The position numbers and the translations under genes were made by a program. The notes under the pieces are model-generated. The model was not told where the DNA came from, made no database searches, and was given only the letters and a program-made list of their open reading frames with translations. This document shows positions 54,185 to 63,241 of a DNA stretch of 64,000 nt, one piece after another (position 1 is the stretch's first letter; every line of letters begins with the position of its first letter). This DNA is from SZUA-365 sp034002405 (GTDB lineage: Bacteria; Bacteroidota; Ignavibacteria; SZUA-365), in assembly GCA_034002405.1 (NCBI GenBank), contig JAVFAS010000003.1, forward strand, positions 1 through 64,000. The letters are read 5' to 3'.

Positions 54185-55693
54185 TCAAGGCTCGGGACGA
54201 ATGCCCGCGGGCAGTCCACTCAATTCACTTTTCTTCGAGCGCGGCTTTTTCTTCAACGGACCCGCCAACACCTCATCCTTGATCGTCAGCAAGTACGCCA
54301 GCGCCGCGTCGTGATCGTTGGGAATCAGCCCCTCGAGCACGGCATCCTCGATGCGCGTTTTGAGAATGCCGACGGCGATACCCGGTTGAAGGCCACAGAC
54401 GCGCATGATCGTTTCGCCATCCACCGGCGGTTGCCAGTTCCGCAGACGGTCACGCTCCTCGACCGCGCGCATGCGTTCGACCAGCACATCATAGTTGCGC
54501 AGATAGCGCTTGACGAGTTTCGGATTTTTCGAGGTGATATCGGCGCGGCAAAGTTGCAGGAGTTCGTCGATATCCTCGCCCGCGTCGAAGAGCAGGCGCC
54601 GGATCGCGGCGTCGGTGACCTCCTCGTTGATCAAGGCGATCGGCCGGAGGTGGAGAATGACCATTTTCTTCACGAACGGGAGCGGTTCGAGCGGCAGCTT
54701 GAAGCGCTGGAAAATCGGTTTGACCATGCGCGCCCCGAGCTCGGGGTGACCGTGGAAGGTCCATCCCGTCCCGGGGACAAACCGCTTCGTCTTCGGCTTC
54801 GCGATGTCATGCAGGATCGCGGCGAACCGAAGCCAGAGATCATCCGACACCGCGCACAGATTATCGAGCACCTTCAAGGTATGGTAGAAGACATCCTTGT
54901 GATGGAAGTTCCGCACGCCGTCAGGATACTCGATCGACCGTTGGTCCACACCCGCGAGTTGGTGGAATTCCGGAAAAACGAATGCCATCAGTCCCGCCTC
55001 CTGCATCGGCGCCAAGCCGCGGGAGGGACGTGGTGTCGCGAGCATTTTGAGAAATTCATCACGGATGCGTTCGGCCGACACGATGGCGATGCGATCGCGC
55101 ATTCGGGTGATCGCGTCGAGCGCGGTGGCGTCGATGCGGAAGTCGAGCTGCGCGGCGAAACGGAACGCCCGCATCATGCGCAACGGATCGTCGGAAAATG
55201 TTGCGTCGGCATCGAGCGGGGTGCGAAGCAACGTGCGCTCGAGGTCGGCGAATCCGTCGTACGGATCAATGAGCGCGCCGAAGTCCCCCGGCAGAATGGA
55301 CACCGCCATGGCGTTGACCGTGAAATCACGGCGGGCAAGATCGTCCGCGATCGTGCCAGTCTCCACGCGTGGCTTGCGCGACTGCGTGGTGTACGATTCC
55401 CGCCGCATGCCGACGAATTCAATCTCCCGGTCGTGCAGCTGAATGCGTGCCGTCCCGAATCGTTCGAAAGCGACAACGTTCGAGGAATGCAGTGCCGCCT
55501 GGACCCGCCGCGCGAACGCCACCCCATCCCCGCTGACGGCGATGTCAATGTCCGTTGTCTCGCGTCCCATCAGGCGATCACGCACCACACCGCCAACCAC
55601 GAAGGCGGAACAGCCTTCGTCATCGGCCACGCGGCCAATGGCCCGCAGATCGGGGTGTTCGATCAATGTCGCGATATTCCCCGGTCGCGTCAT
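54185..55693 (-). CDS. cca: tRNA CCA-adding nucleotidyltransferase with HD domain
   Basis: Adds or repairs the 3' CCA of tRNAs; needed here because tRNA-Ala at 276-348 does not encode CCA. The 502-residue protein has the polymerase-beta-like core (FVVGGVVRDRLMGRETTDIDIAV with catalytic DxD, RRDFTVNAMAV), the tRNA-binding segment (DPLRMMRAFRFAAQLDF) and a C-terminal HD domain (HTLKVLDNL, ILHDIAKP). A poly-Lys tail ends the protein. Start ATG 55693 is chosen by family fit; a GTG about 21 codons upstream is possible. Whether it adds all three bases or only part (CC or A) cannot be told from sequence alone. Confidence 0.9.
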   Translation of the reverse strand: MTRPGNIATLIEHPDLRAIGRVADDEGCSAFVVGGVVRDRLMGRETTDIDIAVSGDGVAFARRVQAALHSSNVVAFERFGTARIQLHDREIEFVGMRRESYTTQSRKPRVETGTIADDLARRDFTVNAMAVSILPGDFGALIDPYDGFADLERTLLRTPLDADATFSDDPLRMMRAFRFAAQLDFRIDATALDAITRMRDRIAIVSAERIRDEFLKMLATPRPSRGLAPMQEAGLMAFVFPEFHQLAGVDQRSIEYPDGVRNFHHKDVFYHTLKVLDNLCAVSDDLWLRFAAILHDIAKPKTKRFVPGTGWTFHGHPELGARMVKPIFQRFKLPLEPLPFVKKMVILHLRPIALINEEVTDAAIRRLLFDAGEDIDELLQLCRADITSKNPKLVKRYLRNYDVLVERMRAVEERDRLRNWQPPVDGETIMRVCGLQPGIAVGILKTRIEDAVLEGLIPNDHDAALAYLLTIKDEVLAGPLKKKPRSKKSELSGLPAGIRPEP

Positions 55694-55792
55694 GTGGTCG
55701 CCGAGAGGAAATTCATGAATCCGTGTTCCACCGTGTCCGTTTTTCCAACACAACACGCATCGAAAATTCGATGCCTGATTTTATGCAAACTG

Positions 55793-55822
55793 AAACATAC
55801 CATTCCATCATGTCTTGCACAA
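55793..55822 (-). promoter_or_regulatory. Possible promoter of cca
   Basis: Minus strand: TTGT (55822-55819), 18 bases, TATGTTTC (55800-55793), about 100 bases before the chosen start. Confidence 0.4.
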
Positions 55823-55850
55823 CTCCGGGAAAGGTCAAATCCCTGCCTAT

Positions 55851-55918
55851 ATGACATGAAGCAACGATGACATAATGGCAGCTTTTACTGCCGATTTTTG
55901 CGATCTCCCGTTTCGCAA
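55851..55918. promoter_or_regulatory. Repeats upstream of the sigma-54-type promoter (possible activator sites)
   Basis: Direct repeat ATGACAT at 55851-55857 and 55867-55873 (16-base period), and inverted repeat TTGCGA/TCGCAA at 55898-55903 and 55913-55918. They lie about 50-120 bases upstream of the predicted start of transcription, the usual range for binding of an enhancer-binding protein. The remainder of 55694-55997 shows only the cca and hsp20 promoters. Confidence 0.4.
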
Positions 55919-55943
55919 TGTGAAATCGTGAGCAGGATGCGTT

Positions 55944-55958
55944 TGGTACGGGATTTGC
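55944..55958 (+). promoter_or_regulatory. Sigma-54-type (-24/-12) promoter of hsp20
   Basis: TGGTACG-GGAT-TTGC at 55944-55958 matches the sigma-54 consensus TGGCACG-N4-TTGC: GG and GC are separated by exactly ten bases. Predicted start of transcription is near 55970, 28 bases before the hsp20 ATG. No TTG-N19-TAnnTTT element is seen in front of this gene. Confidence 0.65.
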
Positions 55959-55997
55959 GAGGATGTTACGGAACCATTCAGTAACAAGGAGGCCATC

Positions 55998-56435
55998 ATG
56001 CCGCATTTCAAATTCGACCCGATGAAGGAGCTGGAGTATTTATCCCAGCGCATGCGGAGGATCGCGGACGATTTTCCCGAGACATTCAGCTTCGAATTCG
56101 GGAAAGGCTTCGAGCCGCGCATCGATGTGTACAGTGACAGCGGGAATGTGCGCGTGGTGGTGGAACTGCCGGGGATGAGCAAGGACGGCGTGTCCCTCTC
56201 CGTGGCCAGTGGCGTATTGACCCTGCGCGGAAACAAGCCCGCGCCCGAATATGGTGACGGCATCACCGTCCATCGCGCGGAGCGGAGCTTCGGCGAGTTC
56301 GTGCGCGAGATCGCGCTGCCGCAGGATGTCGATGTCGCGGGCGTATCCGCGACGATGATCGAGGGCGTGCTGACGATCGTGCTCAACAAGAAAGCCGCGC
56401 CGCAGGATCGGGAGATCAATATCGACATTCAATAA
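55998..56435 (+). CDS. Small heat-shock protein (Hsp20/alpha-crystallin)
   Basis: ATP-independent chaperone that holds unfolding proteins. In 145 residues the alpha-crystallin domain spans about 38-135 (RIDVYSDSGNVRVVVELPGM, VASGVLTLRGNK, ERSFGEFVREIALP, MIEGVLTIVLNKK). The C-terminal IxI/V anchor motif is replaced by INIDI. AAGGAGGCC precedes the ATG. Its position before dnaK and the sigma-54-type promoter suggest stress control by an enhancer-binding protein that is not in the window. Confidence 0.93.
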   Translation: MPHFKFDPMKELEYLSQRMRRIADDFPETFSFEFGKGFEPRIDVYSDSGNVRVVVELPGMSKDGVSLSVASGVLTLRGNKPAPEYGDGITVHRAERSFGEFVREIALPQDVDVAGVSATMIEGVLTIVLNKKAAPQDREINIDIQ

Positions 56436-56463
56436 GCGGCGCCGTCGGGTGACGACGGTGCGG

Positions 56464-56489
56464 GCGCGCAGACATGTGCGCACATTTTT
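56464..56489 (+). terminator. Weak terminator or attenuator between hsp20 and dnaK
   Basis: GCGCGCA (56464-56470) pairs with TGTGCGC (56475-56481, one G-T pair) and is followed by ACATTTTT. It could reduce read-through from hsp20 into dnaK or be an mRNA processing stem. Confidence 0.45.
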
Positions 56490-56535
56490 CAGGTAAACAG
56501 AACAGCAGTGAATTTTTATCAAGGAGAGCCATTGT

Positions 56536-58446
56536 ATGGGAAAAATTATCGGCATTGACCTCGGGACCACCAACTCGGTGGTCGCGGTGATGGAGGGAAC
56601 GACGCCCACCGTCATTCCGAATTCCGACGGCGGACGCACCACGCCGTCGATGGTCGGTTTCAAAAAGGACGGCGAACGCGTCGTCGGCAACGCGGCCAAA
56701 CGACAGGCGGTGACCAATCCGCAGAATACGGTGTATTCCATCAAGCGCTTCATGGGACGCCGTTTCGACGAGGTATCGAACGAGATCCAGGAGGTACCGT
56801 ACAAGGTCATCAGCGGCGAAAACGCCTCCGCCCGCGTCGAAATCAACGACCGCGTCTACTCCCCGCCCGAGATCAGCGCGATGGTGCTGCAGGCACTGAA
56901 GAAATCGGCGGAGGATTATCTCGGCGAGAAGATTACCGAAGCGGTGATCACCGTGCCGGCCTATTTCAACGACGCACAGCGCCAGGCGACCAAGGACGCC
57001 GGAGAGATCGCCGGATTGACCGTGCGCCGGATCATCAACGAACCGACCGCGGCCGCGCTGTCCTACGGACTCGACAAGAAACACGCGCAGCAGAAAATCG
57101 CCGTGTACGATCTCGGCGGCGGGACCTTCGACATCTCCATTCTCGAACTCGGTGACGGTGTGTTCGAGGTCAAGTCCACCAACGGCGACACGCATCTCGG
57201 CGGTGACGATTTCGACCACCGACTCATCGATTTCCTCGCGGATGAGTTCCAGAAAAACGAGGGCGTCGACCTGCGCAAGGATCCGATGGCGCTGCAGCGT
57301 CTGCGCGAGGCGTCGGAAAAGGCGAAGATGGAACTTTCCACCCTCATGCAGACCGAGGTGAACCTGCCGTTCATCACCGCCACGGCCGACGGACCCAAGC
57401 ACCTCAACACCACGCTCACCCGCACGAAATTCGAGCAGCTCGTCGACGACCTGATCCGCCGCACCGTCGAGCCCTGCAAGACCGCGCTCAAGGACGCCGG
57501 TCTGACACCGAACGACATCGACGAAGTGATCCTCGTCGGCGGTTCGACGCGCATTCCCCGTGTGCAGCAGACGGTGAAGGATCTCTTCGGCAAGGAGCCG
57601 CACAAGGGCGTCAATCCCGACGAAGTCGTCGCGGTCGGCGCCGCCATCCAGGGCGGCGTGCTCTCGGGCGATGTGAGCGATGTGCTCCTGCTCGACGTCA
57701 CCCCCCTGTCGCTGGGCATCGAGACCCTGGGCGGTGTGATGACCACGCTGATCCCGGCCAACACAACCATTCCGACCAAGAAGAGTGAGGTGTTCTCGAC
57801 CGCGTCGGACAATCAGACCTCCGTGGAAATCCACATCCTGCAGGGCGAGCGTCCGATGGCCGCCGACAACCGCACGCTCGGCCGTTTCCATCTCGACGGC
57901 ATTCCTCCCGCGCCGCGCGGTGTGCCCCAGGTCGAGGTCACGTTCGACATCGACGCCAACGGCATCCTCCATGTGGGCGCGAAGGACAAGGCCACCAGCA
58001 AGGAACAGAGCATCCGCATCACCTCGAGCAGTGGACTTTCGGATGATGAAGTCCAGAAAATGAAGCGCGAGGCGCAGGAACACGCGGCCGAGGACAAGAA
58101 GCGCAAGGAGGAAATCGACACGCGCAATCAGGCAGACAACCTGCTGTTCCAGACGCGCAAGCAGCTCGAGGAATTCAAGGAACAGCTTGATGCCCCGACC
58201 AAGGAACATCTGGAAGCCGATGCGAAGAAGCTCGAGGACGCGATCGCCTCCGGCGTCTCCACCGACATCAAGGCCGCGATGGAGCAGCTCAACAAGTCTT
58301 GGAACGAAGCATCCACGAAGATGTACCAGAACGCCTCGCAGCAGCAGGGTGCCCCGGGCGGCGGCGAGCAGCAATCGACAGGCGGCGCGACCGAACCCGG
58401 CGCGACCGACGCCGATTACGAAGTGGTCGACGACGACAAGAAATAA
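56536..58446 (+). CDS. dnaK: Chaperone DnaK (Hsp70)
   Basis: Main ATP-driven chaperone. The 636-residue protein has the nucleotide-binding domain (IIGIDLGTTNSVVAVMEG, YDLGGGTFDISILELGDG, ILVGGSTRIPRVQ), the linker DVLLLDVTPLSLGIET, the substrate-binding beta domain and the helical lid, ending in the usual acidic EVVDDDKK tail. AAGGAGAGCC precedes the ATG. No CIRCE operator is visible. No grpE or dnaJ is adjacent; hsp20 lies 100 bases upstream. Confidence 0.97.
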   Translation: MGKIIGIDLGTTNSVVAVMEGTTPTVIPNSDGGRTTPSMVGFKKDGERVVGNAAKRQAVTNPQNTVYSIKRFMGRRFDEVSNEIQEVPYKVISGENASARVEINDRVYSPPEISAMVLQALKKSAEDYLGEKITEAVITVPAYFNDAQRQATKDAGEIAGLTVRRIINEPTAAALSYGLDKKHAQQKIAVYDLGGGTFDISILELGDGVFEVKSTNGDTHLGGDDFDHRLIDFLADEFQKNEGVDLRKDPMALQRLREASEKAKMELSTLMQTEVNLPFITATADGPKHLNTTLTRTKFEQLVDDLIRRTVEPCKTALKDAGLTPNDIDEVILVGGSTRIPRVQQTVKDLFGKEPHKGVNPDEVVAVGAAIQGGVLSGDVSDVLLLDVTPLSLGIETLGGVMTTLIPANTTIPTKKSEVFSTASDNQTSVEIHILQGERPMAADNRTLGRFHLDGIPPAPRGVPQVEVTFDIDANGILHVGAKDKATSKEQSIRITSSSGLSDDEVQKMKREAQEHAAEDKKRKEEIDTRNQADNLLFQTRKQLEEFKEQLDAPTKEHLEADAKKLEDAIASGVSTDIKAAMEQLNKSWNEASTKMYQNASQQQGAPGGGEQQSTGGATEPGATDADYEVVDDDKK

Positions 58447-58478
58447 TTCCGGAATCTGATTTCCTTCTCACAAGACAG

Positions 58479-58520
58479 CAATCGCGCGGCGGACTCCGGT
58501 CCGTCGCGCGATTGTTTTTT
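58479..58520 (+). terminator. Intrinsic terminator after dnaK
   Basis: Stem CAATCGCGCGGCGGA (58479-58493) with TCCGTCGCGCGATTG (58500-58514), one mismatch, then six T residues (58515-58520). The TTGT at its end also serves as the -33 element of the next promoter. Confidence 0.9.
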
Positions 58521-58542
58521 ATCCCTCCCCATTCTACTTTTC
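58512..58542 (+). promoter_or_regulatory. Bacteroidota-type promoter of the Trm112-like gene
   Basis: TTGT (58512-58515), exactly 19 bases, TACTTTTC (58535-58542), 31 bases before the ATG. It overlaps the terminator tail of dnaK. Confidence 0.55.
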
Positions 58543-58573
58543 GTCTTTCCGTCCACCCAACACCAAGGCATCC

Positions 58574-58771
58574 ATGATCAGCAAGGATCTTCTCGACATT
58601 CTCGTCTGTCCCGTCGGCAAATCGGAGTTGCGTCTCGAAGGAGACAAGCTCGTCTGCACGAGTTGCGGCGCGAAATACCGCATCGAAGACGACATCCCCA
58701 TCATGCTCGTGGAAGAGGCGGAACTCCCCGATGGCGTTTCCTCCCCGGACGAGCTCAAGTGCGGGCAGTAA
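58574..58771 (+). CDS. Trm112/UPF0434-like zinc-ribbon protein
   Basis: A 65-residue protein with the Trm112 pattern: LLDILVCPVGKSELRL, then CTSCGAKYRIEDDIPIMLVEEAE. Only three of the usual four cysteines are present in the zinc positions (CPVG in place of CPxC, then CTSC), which is normal for the bacterial UPF0434 branch. Homologues act as small partners of methyltransferases in eukaryotes and archaea; the bacterial role is unclear. Preceded by a promoter of its own. Confidence 0.88.
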   Translation: MISKDLLDILVCPVGKSELRLEGDKLVCTSCGAKYRIEDDIPIMLVEEAELPDGVSSPDELKCGQ

Positions 58772-58851
58772 CCCGGCATCTCTTGGTTCACCGCGACCGC
58801 GAGTGATCGTCGTCACATCCGTCCGCGGCCGCGCGGAACGATTCCGCTGCT

Positions 58852-58904
58852 GACGTGTCACCAGATGGTGACGTGTCGCCAGATGGTGACGTGTCAGCGA
58901 TCGT
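58852..58904. repeat. 18-bp direct repeat with internal palindrome upstream of the Asp-box gene
   Basis: Two near-identical units GACGTGTCRCCAGATGGT (58852-58869 and 58870-58887) and a third, partial one (58888-58904). The junctions create palindromes such as GTCACCAGATGGTGAC (58857-58872). They lie 25-77 bases before the ATG of the first Asp-box gene. Confidence 0.8.
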
Positions 58905-58928
58905 GACTCATACCTGTATGGAGCGAAC

Positions 58929-61028
58929 ATGCGTCCTTGCGTTCGATTCTCCGTCTCACCCGCGTTGGCCCTCGTTCTCGTCATTCTCCCCGGGCTCGTG
59001 CGCCCCGTCTCCCTCGTCGCGCAATCGAGATGGGAGGAAGTCATGCCCGCCCCCATCAATGCGTATGGCCTGACAGCATTCGGCGACTCGATCATCGCGT
59101 CCTGCGATGGGATCCTGCACGTCGCGGGCGGGGATGGACGTGCGTGGCGCTCCTTGCACGCCGGTGTCACTGGCGGCGTGGTCTCCGCGTTCGACGGTAC
59201 GCGTCTGTATCTGGCTGGCGGCAATGACGGACTGTCCGTGCGTGATCCCGGGGATGAGGATTTCCATGTCTGCAATACCGGTATATTCCCGGTGAACGGC
59301 CTGCGCATCGTCGGGGACACACTTTGGCTGCATACCGACGACACATTGTATGCGTCGGTGGACCGCGGGCGCTCGTTCACGGCGCGGTCAGGCGTTTCCA
59401 TGCGCGCGCTGCTGTTCGGCGACGGGATCGCGCTCTATGCCCTCTTCAACCAGGACAGCCTGCGCCGCAGCGAGGACGGAGGGAGGACCTGGATACCCTG
59501 CGCCTCCCCGTTTCCCTACGACCGCGGCGGCAAGGACACCTACGCGCTGCATCGGGGCGTGTTGTACGCGTCGATACCCGACGTACGCGGCCTCAGCCGC
59601 TCGACCGACCAGGGAAGGAGTTGGAGGCAAATACCGGACCTCCCTGTCGGCGATCCCGACCGCTTTTATCATCCGGGTGTCACCGCCTTGGCAGCGAACG
59701 ACGAGCAACTGCTGATCTGCACGGTCAGGGGAATCCACCGGAGCACCGATGACGGACGGTCGTGGGAAGCACTCTCGACGGCATCCACGCGGATGTATCA
59801 ACTCTTCATCGGCCCGGAATGTCTGCTCGCCAACAATTCCGGTGGGCTGTACCGATATGACGAGGCATCGCATGCATGGCGGCAGATCGTATTCTCCCGC
59901 TGGTCACAGTATGGCACGTCATTGAATGCCGCTGGACGGTACCTCTTCGGTGAATCCAGTCGTATTTCGAACGACGAGGGCGAAAGCTGGTGGGCAGAGG
60001 AATCACCGAACGCGCTCGCCGCGCAGCCCGATGGCACGCTGCTTCGCGTGTTTACGGGAACGCGGGACTCCTCCTCGCTGGAACGGTCAATGGATGACGG
60101 GAAGAGCTGGACCTTTCTCGACTCGATCCCGCCGGTGACATACGAACTTGCGGCCAATGCAACGCGGCTCCTGCACGGTGCGCAGCGATGGCTGCCTCTC
60201 GGATATATCTGGACCCTGCGGACAAGCACCGATGATGGCGCATCCTGGTCTGAATTGCTGACGCTTCCGGTTGCCCTTTCGGCGCCACGCACGCTGGCAA
60301 TCAACCGTCGCGGAGATATCCTGTTCTTCTCTCTGCCGCATTCGGTCTTCTCTTCCAACGGCGGAGGAAGCTGGGATACGTTGCGCACTCCGATGGGTGA
60401 TTCGCTGTTCGCCGCGGTGCTGACGGAACGCGGGCTTTTCCTGCAATCTGAATCCGGCATCTGGCAACGACAGGCTGATGGCAGCATGCTGGACACGCGT
60501 CTTACCGAGCGGTTCGACGGTGCGCGCATCGTCGGGAAATGGGAAGACCATGTGTGTCTGCTCGGTCGTGACTCGCTGTATTTCCTGCATGACATCGACG
60601 GCAGATTGCCCGCTGTAGCGATTCCGGATATGCTTGTCGGATTATCCTACGCTCCCCGGTTCGCTTCGTCTACGTCCTGCGTTTTTCTCTCTTCCGGCAG
60701 GAACACCATCTTCCGCCTCCGACTGCAGGGCATCCTCGACGCGTCACCGCCAGCCGCCGTGCCTGGCGGAACGACAATCCTGTCCGTCCATCCCCATCCA
60801 GCGCGTGACCGCATTTCCGTGCGCGTCGCATTTGCGAATAGCGGATATTCAGATGTCGACATCATCGATATGCTCGGGCGCGTCCGTGCCCGCATCCAGG
60901 GAAGATTCCTCGAAGCAGGAACGCACGACCTGCACTTCGACCTTTCCGGATTTGAACCCGGGCAATACCTCCTGCGAATGTGCTCCGGTACAGACATCCG
61001 CGTGCATTCCATAATCGTCGGAGGCTGA
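58929..61028 (+). CDS. Asp-box (BNR) repeat surface protein with T9SS sorting domain, copy 1
   Basis: A 699-residue exported protein. After the signal peptide (to about residue 33, SLVAQ) it consists of beta-propeller blades with at least eight Asp-box motifs S-x-D-x-G-x-x-W/F, for example SVDRGRSF, SEDGGRTW, STDQGRSW, STDDGRSW, SMDDGKSW and STDDGASW. Asp boxes occur in sialidases and in sortilin-like propellers; no sialidase active-site arginine triad can be recognised, so an enzymatic role is unlikely. The last 85 residues (SVHPHPARDRISVRVAF, DIIDMLGRVRA, LSGFEPGQYLLRM) are a T9SS sorting domain. The start codon lacks a good binding site. A paralogue follows 58 bases later. Confidence 0.85.
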   Translation: MRPCVRFSVSPALALVLVILPGLVRPVSLVAQSRWEEVMPAPINAYGLTAFGDSIIASCDGILHVAGGDGRAWRSLHAGVTGGVVSAFDGTRLYLAGGNDGLSVRDPGDEDFHVCNTGIFPVNGLRIVGDTLWLHTDDTLYASVDRGRSFTARSGVSMRALLFGDGIALYALFNQDSLRRSEDGGRTWIPCASPFPYDRGGKDTYALHRGVLYASIPDVRGLSRSTDQGRSWRQIPDLPVGDPDRFYHPGVTALAANDEQLLICTVRGIHRSTDDGRSWEALSTASTRMYQLFIGPECLLANNSGGLYRYDEASHAWRQIVFSRWSQYGTSLNAAGRYLFGESSRISNDEGESWWAEESPNALAAQPDGTLLRVFTGTRDSSSLERSMDDGKSWTFLDSIPPVTYELAANATRLLHGAQRWLPLGYIWTLRTSTDDGASWSELLTLPVALSAPRTLAINRRGDILFFSLPHSVFSSNGGGSWDTLRTPMGDSLFAAVLTERGLFLQSESGIWQRQADGSMLDTRLTERFDGARIVGKWEDHVCLLGRDSLYFLHDIDGRLPAVAIPDMLVGLSYAPRFASSTSCVFLSSGRNTIFRLRLQGILDASPPAAVPGGTTILSVHPHPARDRISVRVAFANSGYSDVDIIDMLGRVRARIQGRFLEAGTHDLHFDLSGFEPGQYLLRMCSGTDIRVHSIIVGG

Positions 61029-61086
61029 ACACATGAGCGTCACGTCAAACTTGCGTGCACTGAGGATCACGGGGGATGTTCTTTGT

Positions 61087-63140
61087 ATGAAGGCCATTCA
61101 AGCGTTCATCACTCGCTTCGCAATCATCGCGACGATTCTCGCACTCACCTCTCCCCTCTCCGCTCAGTACACCCAGATCTTCGATTCCGCCATCCCCGCG
61201 ATACGAAAGATGCTTGTCTTCGACGACACGCTGTACGGCTGTTCGGGTTCGTTGTACGGCAACTCGGGTCCGTTGGTCTTCAGTACCGACGGCGGCGCGC
61301 ACTGGTACACGTACATTTCTCCGATATTCTGGCTCAATGCGGAAGTGCGGGACATCGCCCGCGAGGATTCGCTGCTGTACATCCTCACCAACCAGGGACT
61401 TTTCCGCAAATCGCTGCGCGAGAAGGCATTTACCTGGGTGACGCGCGTCACCGGGACGGAGATCGTGCCCGACGGAACCCATGTGCACATCATCGTGCGC
61501 GACCCGTCTTATCCGGAGTCGTCGGTCTTTTATCACTCTCGGAATTTCGGACGGGATCCACGGATATACGAACATCCGGGGAGCAGTCCGCACCTGATTC
61601 TTGCCGAGGACAGCGTGCTCTGGATGCACTCTGGACACGAACTGCAGTTCAGCAGCGATCTCGGCAGGACCTGGCAGCTTCGGATGAATTCATCCGGTAA
61701 TCCGATTCACAGCCTCGTGCGTCACGACGGCACGCTGATTGGCGTACCCATGAACGGCGGGTATTTCCTCCATCGCAGCGAGGACGGCGTCTCGTGGCAA
61801 GAATGGCCGCTACCGTTTTGGGTCGATCAGACGACCACGATCGAGGTCCACGACAATCGGCTGTGCCTGTGGGGACAGTATATCGGTGCGTATTGGTTCG
61901 ACGACGCGAGTGTATCGTGGACGCAGACGGCCTCGCCGCTCGCGGAAATGCAGGCGTATTTCCCACTCGCCTCCGAACAATTCGCCACGGTCAATGGCAG
62001 TCTCTATCGCCACGATGACGTGAGCGGGCAATGGCGGCTGTTCCTCCCGAACTACCGATACGGATCCCATCGCGTACGGCCGATCACGACCGAACGCACG
62101 ATGTTCCTCCACGGTGAGGATGCACCAACGATCCGTCACGACGCGGAGGATGATGCGTGGCGGGCCGTGCAACTCCACTGGCGGCATGAACTTGCCAATG
62201 TGGTGGAAATCGACGGAATGCTGTACGATGCGCATGACACCACTCTCTGGCGTTCCTCCGACGGTGGCGTGCGGTGGGATTGGTTCGGGACGCTCCCGGC
62301 GAGAGCGGCAGCGATGCACGCGGCCGGGACGCGGCTGGTCATGATGACCGCGCACTATCCTCCGGACACGGCATATGTGCTGCATTCGGACGATCGTGGT
62401 GGGACGTGGGTGCGGGAAGCGGGCTTCATCGACGATCATGCGATGCGATCGTTCCATGCGCGCGATAGTCGCCGCCTCGTCGCCATGCGGCATAACGGAA
62501 CGGTCGATCGCTGGCATTATTCACACGACGACGGTCGGAGCTGGCGCGAATTGAATCCCTCGCTCCCAGCCGCGATCGCATGGGTTGTGCTCGCGGAAAC
62601 GCGGCTGTTCGCGTCCACCGATCATGGACTCTTCGTGTCCGACGATGACGGGGTGCGTTGGATGGAAATCCACGGGACTCCGGAGACCGCCACCCTGCGT
62701 TTCGCGATTCCCGGACACGTTTGCCTGACCACGGCGGATGCATTCCTCTTTATCAAGGAATCCGACCTGTCATTCCGATTTCTATCCTATCCCCTGACCT
62801 TCCGCTCCTTTGATCGCGTGGTCGCCAACAATCGTCGGCTGTATTTCCTCCTGCAGCATTCGGGCGAGATGTGGATGCTCGATCTCGAGAATGCCGTACT
62901 CGCCACCCCGCATGTGCCCCCGGCGATTGCCGCGAGTTCGTTCGAGGTTGCGGGAGTCACCCCTTCCCCGCTGCGACACTCCGGTTTCATACACCTCACG
63001 GCCACGGAACCGGTCACACTCACCTATCGTCTTTACGATATTCACGGCCGCCAGCGGCTTTCCTCCCCACCCATGTCACTGCCACAAGGCCGGCACATGC
63101 TACCGATCGACCGCCGCGGTCTTCCAGCCGGGGTGTATCT
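61087..63140 (+). CDS. Asp-box (BNR) repeat surface protein with T9SS sorting domain, copy 2 (3' end lost in gap)
   Basis: The visible 684 residues have a signal peptide (MKAIQAFITRFAIIATIL, cleavage after PLSAQ), Asp boxes such as STDGGAHW, SSDLGRTW, SEDGVSW, SSDGGVRW and SHDDGRSW, and most of a T9SS sorting domain (GVTPSPLRHSGFIHL, RLYDIHGRQRL, RRGLPAGVY) cut by the 100-N gap about 15-20 residues before its end. GGGGGAT before ATG 61087 and the signal peptide decide the start over ATG 61033. Same architecture as the upstream gene; the two come from an old duplication and may act together on the cell surface. Confidence 0.85.
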
Positions 63141-63240
63141 NNNNNNNNNNNNNNNNNNNNNNNNNNNNNNNNNNNNNNNNNNNNNNNNNNNNNNNNNNNN
63201 NNNNNNNNNNNNNNNNNNNNNNNNNNNNNNNNNNNNNNNN
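63141..63240. other. Scaffold gap of 100 N
   Basis: Placeholder gap removing the end of the second Asp-box gene. The transketolase stop codon is only two bases beyond it. Confidence 0.98.
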
Positions 63241-63241
63241 G

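Noticed and set aside
56436..56535. CIRCE (HrcA) operator before dnaK
   Set aside because: The palindrome TGTGCGCACA in this interval does not match TTAGCACTC-N9-GAGTGCTAA.
56416..58374. Minus-strand frame of about 650 codons opposite dnaK
   Set aside because: Well-known type of antisense frame in high-GC dnaK genes; no supporting motif or start signal.
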